Of a stretch of DNA of 64,000 bases, positions 26,357 through 36,400 are shown in pieces (within the stretch, counting starts at the first letter, position 1; each line of letters opens with the position of its first letter). Source of the stretch: Fibrobacterota bacterium (GTDB lineage Bacteria > Fibrobacterota > Fibrobacteria > UBA5070). The DNA lies in contig JADKBN010000002.1 of assembly GCA_016715065.1 (NCBI GenBank), forward strand, positions 186,001-250,000, read 5' to 3'. Under the pieces are notes generated by a model. That model was not told where the DNA came from. It ran no database searches and saw only the letters and a list, made by a program, of their open reading frames with translations. Both the position numbers and the translations under genes were made by a program.

Positions 26357-26807
26357 CTACACGTTGAACGGCCCAGACTGGGCCCACGCCTTTATCGGAA
26401 CAGCATTGCCATTCAATTCGATCGCAGGATTTAGCTCTCATGATTTCAACCGGTTGAGTTCGATATCGTTCGTGCTTCGCGATACGGTTCGCAGTACCGC
26501 GCTGCAACCACTTGCGGTTTCCATACTTGCCTCGGAAATTGACACGCTTTCATATCGACTTGGAGCCGATCCTGGGACGAGGTACAGATGGATGGTGCCG
26601 GTCGCGAGCGGAATTCGTCGCATCAACCTGCCAATTTCCTCTGCTGCCATTCCCGAGTGGGCGTCAGATCGGGAACAGCCATCTCCCCTTGGTTTCCAGT
26701 TGCAAAACCTCCTCGGGATCGAATTCCTCAAACAGTGCGTCACGGAGACCTGCACCGACGTCCAGGGCCGCTTCGAGATCGACCACCTGGTCTACCACTT
26801 CCGGTAG
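26268..26807 (+). pseudogene. C-terminal part of the frameshifted fibre paralogue
   Basis: This frame carries the missing end of the 24359 gene. It shows LGTSG, GPDWAHAF, LSSISFVLRDTVRS, IDTLSYRLG and ends RFEIDHLVYHFR; the intact paralogue has MGTSG, GSNYPSAGF, LKSISFDMKETRS, DTLSYKL and TFEIDNLVYHF at the same places. The ATG at 26268 is not a convincing start (no binding site), so it is best read as the 3' half of one gene after a shift by one base in the plus direction, located between about 26270 and 26325. Confidence 0.75.
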
Positions 26808-26865
26808 GCCTGCTTACCTTTCCTCCTCCGCGAGGCTCGCTTCCAATGGGGCCGCGGTCATTTTC

Positions 26866-26871
26866 GGAGGG
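26866..26871 (+). promoter_or_regulatory. Ribosome binding site GGAGGG deciding a GTG start
   Basis: GGAGGG lies 7 bases before GTG at 26879. The ATG at 26846 has no such site, so GTG is the likely start of the methyltransferase. Confidence 0.7.
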
Positions 26872-26878
26872 AAAACGC

Positions 26879-27856
26879 GTGGGACAGAGCTGCCGCAATT
26901 GCGGATCCGACCGGGCCAAAGTGTCGCACGACGGCTTGGTCGCGCCGTTCTTCCTCAAGCGGGTCCACGGGATCGAGGTGGACTCGGTGGGACAGAAACT
27001 GGACACCTTTCTCGCGACCTCCCGCAGCCGGATCAAGAAGACGATCGTGCGATGGTTCCGTGATTGGGTCCGCAAGGTGGAAGGCCCCCAATCGGGAATC
27101 CTGGCGACCCCCGATGTGCGCACGGATCTTCGCGTGTGCCCGGACTGCCAGTTCGTGGGGCCCCATCGCGACTACCCCTTCGAGCAGCTGCGCGGACTCT
27201 ACCAGGATTACCGCTCCGAGGCCTACGACGCCGAGCGTTGCCGGTTCGAGCCTTGGTATCGCGAGCTGAGGGAGAGAGTCGGAAAGGCTTCCGAGGAAGA
27301 GAGCGTCCGGTTGCGCCTGATCGAGGAGAGGTTGGCTCGCCATGCCGACCACTCCAAGATCCATCGGGTGATGGATTGGGGAGGAGGGGAAGGTCGGTTC
27401 GTTCCGCCTTCCCTGCGGGACAAGGAGGTCTGGATCCTGGACGTGTCCGACGAGCCGTTGGTGAATCCCGCCTTCCGGAGGGTGGACGAGCCTCCCTCCG
27501 GTGTGACGTATCAATTCGTGCAGATCTGCCACGTCTTGGAACACGTGTGCTCGCCCAAAGCGTTCGTCGCCGGCATCCTCCCCTTGTTGGATCCCGGCGC
27601 GCTCGTCTACGTTGAGCTGCCCCAGGATCGCACGGATGCCCAGATCCAGGCCTTGGTGGACGGCGCTGCCGATTTCCGTCACGCGCTGCACGAACACCTG
27701 AACCTCTACTCGGCGCGCTCCCTGCGGTCGTTGGCCGAAAGTCTCGGCTTGGAGGTCCTGGAGATCGAATCGCGCGCCATGGATTTCGGATGGACCCGCG
27801 CCCAGGTGATCTGCGGGTTGTTCAGGGTGCCGGCCCTCTCGCAAGGTGTGATTTGA
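26879..27856 (+). CDS. SAM-dependent methyltransferase with N-terminal Cys motifs
   Basis: 325 residues from GTG at 26879. Residues 4-7 are CRNC and about 75 residues later CPDC, likely one zinc site built from two CxxC pairs, as in sugar C-methyltransferases and related proteins. Residues about 155-260 are a class I methyltransferase core: motif I VMDWGGGEGRFVPPSL, then VWILDVSDEP, and post-I ICHVLEHVCSPKAFVAGI followed by LDPGALVYVELPQD. The HVLEHV pattern is typical of the methyltransferase-23 group. The substrate (sugar, lipid or natural product) is unknown. The reading frame extends upstream to 26588 inside the preceding gene, and this part is not used. Neighbours give no clue. Confidence 0.82.
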   Translation: MGQSCRNCGSDRAKVSHDGLVAPFFLKRVHGIEVDSVGQKLDTFLATSRSRIKKTIVRWFRDWVRKVEGPQSGILATPDVRTDLRVCPDCQFVGPHRDYPFEQLRGLYQDYRSEAYDAERCRFEPWYRELRERVGKASEEESVRLRLIEERLARHADHSKIHRVMDWGGGEGRFVPPSLRDKEVWILDVSDEPLVNPAFRRVDEPPSGVTYQFVQICHVLEHVCSPKAFVAGILPLLDPGALVYVELPQDRTDAQIQALVDGAADFRHALHEHLNLYSARSLRSLAESLGLEVLEIESRAMDFGWTRAQVICGLFRVPALSQGVI

Positions 27857-27932
27857 ACGATCCGCGTTGAATAGGTAACGTCCGCACGATTCCGCAATGA
27901 CGCGGACGATGATCCAATGATTGGAATAGAAG

Positions 27933-28448
27933 ATGAGTTATGTGATGGTCGACGTGGAATCGGATGGTCCGATTCCCGGCAAGTTTTCGATGATCTGTTT
28001 CGGGGCCGTGATCGTGGAGCCCGGGCTGGAACGAACGTTCTACGCGGAGCTTCGCCCGATGTGGGAAGACTGGATTCCCGATGCCTTGCAGGTGTCCGGA
28101 TTCTCCAGGGAGCAGACCCTCGCGTTTCCCGCACCTGAAAAGGCGATGGCGGACTTCGATGCGTGGCTGCGCCAGAACTGCCAGGGAAAACCGATGTTCG
28201 TCTCCGACAACAACGGGTTCGACTGGCAGTTCATCAACTGGTACTTCCACTGGTTTCTGGGGAAGAATCCGTTCGGATTCTCCTCCACCAACCTCGGGAG
28301 CCTGTACAAAGGACGTGTGGGGGATGTGACAAAAAACTTCAAGCATCTGCGGCGCACGCGCCACACGCACAACCCCGTGGACGATGCCAAGGGCAACGCC
28401 GAGGCGATGTTGACCCTGCGTGAACAGGGACTGAAGTTTCCGATGTAG
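27933..28448 (+). CDS. DEDD-family 3'-5' exonuclease
   Basis: 171 residues. Exo I motif MVDVESDGP carries the first Asp and Glu pair (D7, E9). Exo II is DNNGFDWQFINWY and Exo III RHTHNPVDDAKGNAEAM, with His-x5-Asp as in DnaQ/RNase T-type nucleases. It is a stand-alone nuclease domain with no polymerase or clamp motifs, so it may act in RNA trimming or DNA repair. It converges on recD with a 21-base gap. Confidence 0.88.
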   Translation: MSYVMVDVESDGPIPGKFSMICFGAVIVEPGLERTFYAELRPMWEDWIPDALQVSGFSREQTLAFPAPEKAMADFDAWLRQNCQGKPMFVSDNNGFDWQFINWYFHWFLGKNPFGFSSTNLGSLYKGRVGDVTKNFKHLRRTRHTHNPVDDAKGNAEAMLTLREQGLKFPM

Positions 28449-28469
28449 GGATCAGGCATGCCTGCATCC

Positions 28470-30359
28470 CTACAACGGCTCCCGCACCCTCGATGGCCGC
28501 TCGTCCGTGCGTGCGCAGGCCGTGCGCACCAGGGAAAGGTCGCCGGTCAGCCAGAGTGATTTCTTCGATCGCGAGGCGGCAGTGTACACGATCTGTCGCG
28601 TGAGCACGGGGGCGTCCCGGTCGGGGAAGATGCACAGGACGTGATCGAACTCCGAACCTTGGGATTTGTGGGTCGTGATCGCCCAGGCGCTCTCCAAGCC
28701 GGACAATCGATCGACAGGAATCGTCAGGTGGCCGTCTTCGCGCGGGAAGAGTGCAACCGGACGCCCTTCCTGCTCCAGGATCAGCCCCAGGTCGCCGTTC
28801 CACAAGTCCAGTTCGGGGTGGTTGCGGCCCAGGATCACCTGCTGGAGAGGAGCCCACGGAGCCGCCCACGAGATTCCCAAGCGTTGGCGCAACCACGCGT
28901 CGCAAGCGCGGTTGACCGCGATGGCGCCGAACGGCCCGTCGTGGACCATGCACAGGATGCGGCTTCGCGGGATGGCGGAGAACAATTCGGGGGAAGAGAC
29001 TCCCTGTGCCAGGTCGTGCAAGCTGTCCAGGTGCGATCCCACCCACAGCTCCATCCACTCTTCCAAGCGCGCCGAGAGCTCTTGCGAGGGAATCCTGAGT
29101 ACGGATCCGGATTCCATACCGGTCCACAGCGAAGGTGCGCCGGGGGCAAGTGGGATGGAGTCCGGCGAGGGAGGACTGCCCTGGTTGGCGAGCTGACAGA
29201 AATTGGCGATATCGCCGGCGTTGCGATGGCTGTGGGTGAGGGGGCGACGGAAACGCGAAAGATCGGGGTTGGCCAGCAGATCCGCCAGGACGGCTCCGGG
29301 GTCCACCGAACTCAACTGATCGGGGTCTCCCACGACCACCAGCCGGGCATCGGGGCGCAGCGCGTTGGCCAGGGCCGCGAACAAGGGGAGATCCACCATG
29401 GAGGCTTCGTCCAGCACCACCACGCGATGGGGGAGAGGGTTGTCGCGATGGTGTCGGGGGCGTTTGCCCGCGCGGACCCCAATCAGGGTATGCAAGGTGT
29501 TGGAGGGAATACGTGAAAGCTCCAGGGCGACGGGATCCTCCCCGGCCAGCGGCGACAAGCTGGAGCGCAGGCTTTCCTGGAGGCGCGCCTTCGCGCGACC
29601 GGTGGGGGCGCACAAGGCGACGGATTCCGACGTGATGCCGGAGTCCCCCCAGGCCATCGCCAACAGGGCGCGTGCCACGACGGTGGTCTTTCCCGTGCCG
29701 GGGCCGCCGGTCACCATGCATAGGGAATGTCTCAGAACGCCTTCCACCGCATCGCGTTGCCTGTCGTGGAGCCGCATTCCCGGCAAGTGGTCCAGGCGTT
29801 CCAGGATCGACGATTCCACGACGGAATCCGACGCATTCCTGAATCGCAGGAGGGCCTGACGCAGATCGTCTTCCGCGGCGGCATGGCGCGCGAAGGCGAG
29901 GGATAGCGAGTCCGGCTCGATGCGGACGATCGGCGCGGGATCGGCTTGTGCTGGGCCGAACTGGGGGAGGCCGACGCTTGGATCCGATTGCAAACGCTCG
30001 AAGACGGTGGTGACCAGGCCGACGATCGCCACCGTGTGGAGCGAAAGTTCTTCCCGATGCTGGGCGAAGGCGGGATCCGGATCCGATCCGGCGCCCTGGC
30101 GCAGGGCGGATTCCAGGTCATGGACCAGATCCGTTCTGGAAACGCGTGGATGCCCGCGGCGCAAGCGCGCGGCCAACAGCAGGAACACAAGACGGAATCC
30201 GTCTTCCAGGTTCGCGCACAGCATCCGCTCGCGGCGGAGTTCGGCCAGATCCAACCTTTGGGTCAGTGCCAAGTGGAGTGCCGCTCTGGACAGGGGCGTG
30301 GGCGGCACCTCGGCATGGCCAGGTCCGCGATGGGCATCAATGAATTCTTCGTGTGTCAT
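28470..30359 (-). CDS. recD: Exodeoxyribonuclease V subunit RecD
   Basis: 629 residues; the 5'-3' helicase motor of RecBCD. Walker A GGPGTGKTTVVARALLAM (near 220), helicase motif Ia CAPTGRAKARLQES, motif II VVLDEASMVDLPLF, motif III VVGDPDQLSSVDPGAVLAD, motif V/VI ITTHKSQGSEFDHV and IVYTAASRSKKSLWLTG. The start overlaps the recB stop (ATGA), so translation is coupled. Length matches E. coli RecD (608). Confidence 0.96.
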   Translation of the reverse strand: MTHEEFIDAHRGPGHAEVPPTPLSRAALHLALTQRLDLAELRRERMLCANLEDGFRLVFLLLAARLRRGHPRVSRTDLVHDLESALRQGAGSDPDPAFAQHREELSLHTVAIVGLVTTVFERLQSDPSVGLPQFGPAQADPAPIVRIEPDSLSLAFARHAAAEDDLRQALLRFRNASDSVVESSILERLDHLPGMRLHDRQRDAVEGVLRHSLCMVTGGPGTGKTTVVARALLAMAWGDSGITSESVALCAPTGRAKARLQESLRSSLSPLAGEDPVALELSRIPSNTLHTLIGVRAGKRPRHHRDNPLPHRVVVLDEASMVDLPLFAALANALRPDARLVVVGDPDQLSSVDPGAVLADLLANPDLSRFRRPLTHSHRNAGDIANFCQLANQGSPPSPDSIPLAPGAPSLWTGMESGSVLRIPSQELSARLEEWMELWVGSHLDSLHDLAQGVSSPELFSAIPRSRILCMVHDGPFGAIAVNRACDAWLRQRLGISWAAPWAPLQQVILGRNHPELDLWNGDLGLILEQEGRPVALFPREDGHLTIPVDRLSGLESAWAITTHKSQGSEFDHVLCIFPDRDAPVLTRQIVYTAASRSKKSLWLTGDLSLVRTACARTDERPSRVREPL

Positions 30360-33300
30360 GGGGATCGCCTCGATTCCATCCAGGTGCGCACACGGCGATC
30401 CAAATCCGACGAATCGGCGTGGGCACCACAGGTCCAGATGCCGTGATCGGCCGTGGCGGGATCGGCGAAGGCCCGCAGATAAACCACCACCCCGCCACCC
30501 CAGGATTCATGGGGCTTCAATGCGCGCGCGACGGATTGCCCATAGAGTTTGCCTTGGAGGTCGTAGCCGTGCGAACGCACCGATTCGTCCAAGGCTTCGG
30601 CGTTCCAAAGCGCCATGCTGGTGGTCTTCCAATCCAGGACATACCACTTGGATTCGTGGCGGAAGAGAAGGTCGATGTACCCCACCATCCAACCGCGCGG
30701 TGCCTCGTGCGGCTTGGATGGGCCGCCAGCGGCGCCCACCGGCCAATGGAATTCCACCTCGGGCAGGCGGTCGGAGGCCGGCAGGTCGCAGAGGCGAACG
30801 CATGCCCCGCCGGGAAGTTCCATGGGTTGGAGCAGGACCGAGCGCAACAAGGTGACAATTTTTGGGGACATGGACGCATCCATTCCATGGGCGGACAAGG
30901 TGCCGGCGACCTCCCGTTCCCGCATCGGAAGGGTGGCGTCGTCGTGCACCCAGGCCAGACTCGAACCCGGAGACATCCAATCTTCCAGGATCTCGTGCAG
31001 GCAGTCGCCCGTGCGCGCGCCGCGCGGAAGCCACTCGTCGGCCGGCGCCGCCGTTGGCAGGGATGGATTTTCCGTCTCCGTCTCTTCGGAACGTTCCAGG
31101 CGCTCCCCCAAGGCATGGCTCTCCGGAACGGGAGCGTGGATGTCCGCCGTGACCTGGGTGAAGGACGTCTGCAACCGCGTCCGCGAAAGCAAGCGCAGGT
31201 CGGACAGATCCTGCCATCCGTGTGCCGTTGCCGGCGGTTCTTCCGTCCGCCGCGTTCCCGTCGGGGCTTCCAGAGGCTCCGGGGCCTGGTCCAAAAGGGC
31301 GATCCGGCTGCTCGCGTCCAGGCAGGGCCGGGCGAGATCGGATAGGGGGTCCAATGGCTTTTCCCTGTCGTTGAGGTGGCAAGGAATCGCCAAGAGCAGT
31401 TTGGGGCGCGTGGCCGCGACATACACGAGTCGTCGCGTCTCCTGGTCCTTCTGCCGTTTGGCGATGGCCTTCACTTCTTCCACCGCATCGCGCAACGGGG
31501 TCTTGTCCGCCTTGCGTCCGGGAGCCGGGATGCAACCGGGCATCGCCTTGCGGCGGGAGCTTTCGGGATCGATCCAGGTGTACACCGGGTGGCTGTTGCT
31601 TCCCCGCGAAGCACCCAGGAACACCACCGGGAACTCCAGCCCCTTGGAAACGTGCATGGTCAAAATCTGTACGCGGCCGCGGTCGGTGGCGCGGGCCATC
31701 AGGTTGCGATCGTCCGGGGCGTCTTCCAGTCCGTTGTCGATCCTGTCCAGGTGTTCGGCCAGCTCCTCCATCCCGCCACCGCCAGTCACCAGGAATTCCA
31801 ATGCGTGTTGGCAGACCTGGCGCAGGTCCATCCACTCCCGGTCGCCCATCGGTCCTGACAAGATCCGTGCGCTCGCCGGGCCCTCCTGCGACAGGAGCCG
31901 GAACAGGCGTGCCCACCGCGCTTTGCGGGACAGGAATCGCGCTTCTTCCAGCAAGTCGTCCCGTCCGTCCAACAAGCGCGTGGCCAGAGCCATGGAGCGC
32001 CTCGATGCATCGGTGGGTGATCCGCAGAGGGCCAACAAGACGGTTCGTACTTCGAGCGCGGCGCGCGAGCGGAACACGCCTTCCTGCTTGTACAGCGCCC
32101 AGGGGATGGCGGCGCGATCGAAGGCGCGACGGAACGGGTTGGCCATGGACTTCGCGCTGACCACCACGGCGAAGTCGCTCCAATCCAGCACACGATCCTT
32201 CCACTGGTCTCCTTCCGGAACGGAAACAAGACGCCCCTTCAGGCCGAGGATCCATTCGGCGCATTGCCTGGCGTATTCCGCCCTGGCCGGAGCGGTCTTC
32301 CCTTGGAAGGGATGGATCCGCACGGGAGCGCGGCCCAGGTCTCCCGGTGGGGGATGCGGTGCCGGGGAGCGCGGGGGCGATGCCGCCCGGTTGGCGTGTT
32401 CGTACCGGATCCCCCCGTCCTGGAACCAGTCCTGGTGGTCCGCGTGGAGGATCAGGTCGTTGATGCCTTCGATGAGATCCGGCGACGTGCGCCAATTGGT
32501 CTCCAGCGGCTGGCACACCGCGCCATGCGCTGACAATTCCTGACATGCATCCAGGTAGGTGTGGACATCGGCTCCCTGGAAGGAGTAGATGGACTGCTTC
32601 GGGTCGCCCACCAGATAGAGGTTCCCCGGCGGGGTCGTTCCCTTTTCCAGAAACAGGCTGCGGAAGATCTTCCATTGCAGAGGCGATGTGTCCTGGAACT
32701 CGTCCACGATTCCGACCTTGAGCGTTCCTCGCAACAACGTGCGGAACTCGTCGCGCTCCAAGGCGCCCACCATGAAGGCGAGCATGTCCTGGTAGGAAAG
32801 CCTTCCGCGGACGGCTTTGCGGGTGCGATGGAGGGAGGTGGCCTGGATCGCCCAGGCGACTTGGAACCGGGCGCACAGAACCACATCCTGCTCGCTTCGC
32901 GGATCCGGCACGGGGTCCAGGAGGGAAGCCGGGTGGATGTCGGCATCCTGCAGCAGGGCCAGGGAAAGGTCCAAGGCGCCTTTGATCTGGGCATCCGGCG
33001 ATCTGCAATTCCAGGCCCGCGCGAACAGATCGGGATGCCGGAAATCGCCTTTCCACGAATCGTCGCGCAGCGCTTCGCGCAGCGCCTGTTCCAGCCCTTC
33101 CTCGTCGTCGGAAAGCTCGGGTGAAAACGAAATCCCCGACTCGAATGGAAATTGTCGCAGGATGCGCAGGCAAGCCGAATGGATGGTCCCGATCCACGCC
33201 TCGTGCATTTCGCGCAGGTTGGCTTCCAGATGGGCCTTGACGGGGCCTTGCGCCTTGGCGGCGGCCTCGGTCAGGCGTTTGCGCACACGGGTGGCGAGTT

Positions 33301-33460
33301 CCTGGGCGGCCTTTTCCGTGTAGGTCACCAGCAGGATTTCTCGGATGTGCAGGCCGCGCACGGACACCAGATCCAACACCAGATTGGTGATGGCGTAGGT
33401 CTTGCCCGTTCCCGCATGGGCCTCCAGGATGCCGTGGCGATGAAGGTCCAGCTCAGGCAT
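30356..33460 (-). CDS. recB: Exodeoxyribonuclease V subunit RecB
   Basis: 1034 residues from the ATG at 33460 (an upstream ATG at 33487 adds nine residues and overlaps recC more). UvrD-type helicase: Walker A AHAGTGKTYAI (15-25), Walker B VDEFQDTSPLQWK, motif III VGDPKQSIYSFQGAD, motif IV LETNWRTSPDL, motif V TMHVSKGLEFPVVF, motif VI RRLVYVAATRPKLLL. The C-terminal PD-(D/E)XK nuclease domain is complete: GDCLHEILEDW, then GYIDLLFRHESKWYVLDWKT (the Asp and Lys near 930-942). The enzyme should therefore be an active helicase-nuclease for double-strand break repair. It overlaps both recC and recD. Confidence 0.96.
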   Translation of the reverse strand: MPELDLHRHGILEAHAGTGKTYAITNLVLDLVSVRGLHIREILLVTYTEKAAQELATRVRKRLTEAAAKAQGPVKAHLEANLREMHEAWIGTIHSACLRILRQFPFESGISFSPELSDDEEGLEQALREALRDDSWKGDFRHPDLFARAWNCRSPDAQIKGALDLSLALLQDADIHPASLLDPVPDPRSEQDVVLCARFQVAWAIQATSLHRTRKAVRGRLSYQDMLAFMVGALERDEFRTLLRGTLKVGIVDEFQDTSPLQWKIFRSLFLEKGTTPPGNLYLVGDPKQSIYSFQGADVHTYLDACQELSAHGAVCQPLETNWRTSPDLIEGINDLILHADHQDWFQDGGIRYEHANRAASPPRSPAPHPPPGDLGRAPVRIHPFQGKTAPARAEYARQCAEWILGLKGRLVSVPEGDQWKDRVLDWSDFAVVVSAKSMANPFRRAFDRAAIPWALYKQEGVFRSRAALEVRTVLLALCGSPTDASRRSMALATRLLDGRDDLLEEARFLSRKARWARLFRLLSQEGPASARILSGPMGDREWMDLRQVCQHALEFLVTGGGGMEELAEHLDRIDNGLEDAPDDRNLMARATDRGRVQILTMHVSKGLEFPVVFLGASRGSNSHPVYTWIDPESSRRKAMPGCIPAPGRKADKTPLRDAVEEVKAIAKRQKDQETRRLVYVAATRPKLLLAIPCHLNDREKPLDPLSDLARPCLDASSRIALLDQAPEPLEAPTGTRRTEEPPATAHGWQDLSDLRLLSRTRLQTSFTQVTADIHAPVPESHALGERLERSEETETENPSLPTAAPADEWLPRGARTGDCLHEILEDWMSPGSSLAWVHDDATLPMREREVAGTLSAHGMDASMSPKIVTLLRSVLLQPMELPGGACVRLCDLPASDRLPEVEFHWPVGAAGGPSKPHEAPRGWMVGYIDLLFRHESKWYVLDWKTTSMALWNAEALDESVRSHGYDLQGKLYGQSVARALKPHESWGGGVVVYLRAFADPATADHGIWTCGAHADSSDLDRRVRTWMESRRSP

Positions 33461-36400
33461 CGTCGGCCTCCGCTGCTGCCGGGCCATCCAGCGCCAACAG
33501 GGGGCCCAGCCGGCGATTCACCAGCGCGGTGAAATCCGTGGGGTCGTCGGCGGACTCGCCGGGAAGATCGGGACGCAGCAGTCGGTTCCATGTTTCGGGA
33601 AACGCGCTCTCTTCCAGCTTTTCGCGCAATGCCCAGGGGGAGGAGGGACGATGCTCCAGGATCGCCCGCGCGGGCAGATATTCGCTGGCGCCACGCGACA
33701 GGTCCCAGACAAGATCCGACAGCCAATGCTTCCAGCCGCCGCTCGCGACGGTCTTTCGCACCCAATCGAGTCCGCTTTCCCGTGGCGCGAAACGGATCTC
33801 GATGCGGCTCCATCCGGAAAAATCCAAGACCGCCGCCGACATCCAGGCGTTCATGGTGTTGTGGGTCCGGACTTCGGGCCCGCGCTTGGCGGATTTCAGT
33901 TCCACCTTGACGCAATCGAGGACCACCACATGACCTCTCGACGCGTCCACCAGCGCCAAGGGGATGCGGCCGGAAACGATGAACTCCCGTTGATCCTTCG
34001 TCCAGAGGCAGCGATCCGGCCTTCCCGCCGCACCCAACGACAGATTCTGGTTCTTGGCCAACGCGTGCTGCGGGAATTCGGCGCGCAGAGCCGCCATTCC
34101 CTTCCAGATCCACCTCGCCCAGTCTTCGAAAGAGGCAAGTTCGGTGCGGGCCAGCATCGATTCGGGAAAGGTGGCTTCCCACAGGCGCTCGTCCAGGATT
34201 CGATGGATTCGCTCCACGGGATCCGAGGTGGGATCCGACCAGGCGAGGCTCGCCAGCTCTCCGAAGAGCTCCGAGAGAAGGATCGCGCTTTGCAGGGAAT
34301 CGGTGCCCAGCACCTCGTGGGACGCTTCCAGGGTGGCGGGAAGCTCCTCCTCCCGCCAGCCCAGCCGGCGGGCCAAGTCGTGGGAATGGGGGTTTTTCAG
34401 GAAGCGACGGATTTCGGCAAGTTCCACCTGCACGGGACCTTCGAGGGGCGTGTCCGTCGGAGCGGGATCCGTTATTTGTCGGTCATCGGCCTTCGGCCGA
34501 TCCAGGGGATCCCACGAGATCGTATCGGAGCCGCCCTCGCGAGCCAGTAGCGGGACGGTCTCGCGGAAGTTCCCCTGGGCGATGTCGGCCAGAGCCTCTT
34601 CCAGTTCCAGCACCACGCTGGAGGGCTCCTTCTGCACGTCCTTCTGGAGGTCCTGGGAAAGCCAGGAAACCACCAGCCTTTCGCGTGCGGAAAGGATCGT
34701 CTGCAAGAACAGGGACCGGTTGTCGCGCACCGGGTGGAGATCGCCCACCAGCGGCGTTTTCGCCACCAGATCGATTCCCGACACGTCCTGCGATCCGGGG
34801 AAGGAATCCGCGTCCAGTCCCGCCACCGCCACGAATGCGTGGGGAAGGATGTGACCCGCGCGCAATGGCGCGAAGGTCAATGCCCCCGCGAAGGCCCGCG
34901 CGGGCGCGGGATTCTCGGATTCCAAGGCGCTGCGGACGATTTCGGACAGTTCGGCCAGATCGAGCCTCCGCTCGGGAGCCGTGTCCTGGAGGGATGTCCA
35001 ATCCAGGGTTTCCAAAAATTGTCTGCGCATGCGCGATTCCGGCCCGGTGCCGGGATCCAGCCAGCGATCGCAAAGCTCTCCCAATCCGCGGGCCGATGCC
35101 GATGGGGCGAGATCCGCGCAGCGGGAAACCAAGTCTCGCGTCTGGTGGAACAGCCTTTCCAGTGCCGTCGCGAAGCGGTCCACGGAGGAGAGGTCGCTTT
35201 CGAAATCCCCGACCGGCGAGATCCGTTCCCGAAACCCTTCCGGAACGGTCAAGCCGATGGAAGTGGCGCCGTGGGCCAGGGGTTCCAGGAAGAGTCGGGC
35301 CAACCCCGCTTTGAAGGTGTGCGGATCGTGGGCCACGGAAACCGCATCACCCGCTTCGCGCCGATGCGGGCCATCCCATGCGCGCAGCATCCCGGACTCT
35401 TCCGCCCACGATTCCCAGGTGGCCACGATTTCGGGATCGATGCCCAATTTCGCTTGGCACAGGGGATTGCGAAACAGCGCGAACACGCCGGGGCGATCGG
35501 CCGGTTCTTCGCACAAACGCAACAGCGATTCCACACCGCGCGCCCAAAGGCTTTCGGATCCGGAAGAACCCAGCACGGTGTGCGGAATGAACCCGGGATC
35601 GCCGGGAGCGCGGCTTCCGAACACGGCCTCGATGGCCGCGCGATGCCGTGAGGGGTCGGGAAGGAGGACCACCGCGTCGGAAACCATGCGGGAGGGATCT
35701 TCCGAGAGCCAATCCAGGAGCTGATCGCGCACGGCTTCCATCTCGCGGGTTCGCTCCGGAGAGGCCAACAGGCGGACGCTGCGATCGGAATGGATCTTCT
35801 CAGACAAAATCCGACCATCCTCCAGTTCCAGCGGCGAGATGCCCGGGCCGGGATGGCGCCGTGCCAGGCAGTGCTGCAGGGTGGAAAGCGCCGTGGGATC
35901 CGCGTTCGCGGCGACGGGAGGCTCGACGGACATGGAGAAGTCGTAGTCGGTGGCCTGGCACCAAAGCGAGGTGTTTTCGCGCGACGACCTTCCCCAACGC
36001 TCCAGGAGTTTCGGGTCGGCCAGGGCTCCTGCTGTCTGGGCTGGGTAAAAGCGATCAGCCAGGGATTGGGCTTGGTAGTCGTCGGGAGAAAATTTCGGGA
36101 TCTTGGTTCCGTGGCGTTTGCGTGCGCGCCGGGATGTGTCCACATCTTCCCAGAATTCGGAGCAGGGGTTCTGCAGGAACAGGTGCACCTCGCGACCCTC
36201 GGACAGCTCCAACACGAGATTGCGGTGGAAATGGCTCACTTTTTCCAGTCCGAACAGGATCAGGGTGCCGCCTTGCGGGCGCCATCCGGCTTCGCGGCGC
36301 AGCCGGTGCAAGCGCGGGAGGCCCAGCAATCCCGTTCCGGCCAAAGGGCCGGTGGTGGAAAACACCTCGCCGTGCAGTTCCCTCTGCCAGATTTCGTCAT

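Noticed and set aside
26588..26878. Upstream in-frame extension of the methyltransferase
   Set aside because: The translation overlaps the end of the fibre paralogue in another frame and has no methyltransferase character; the GGAGGG site supports the GTG start.
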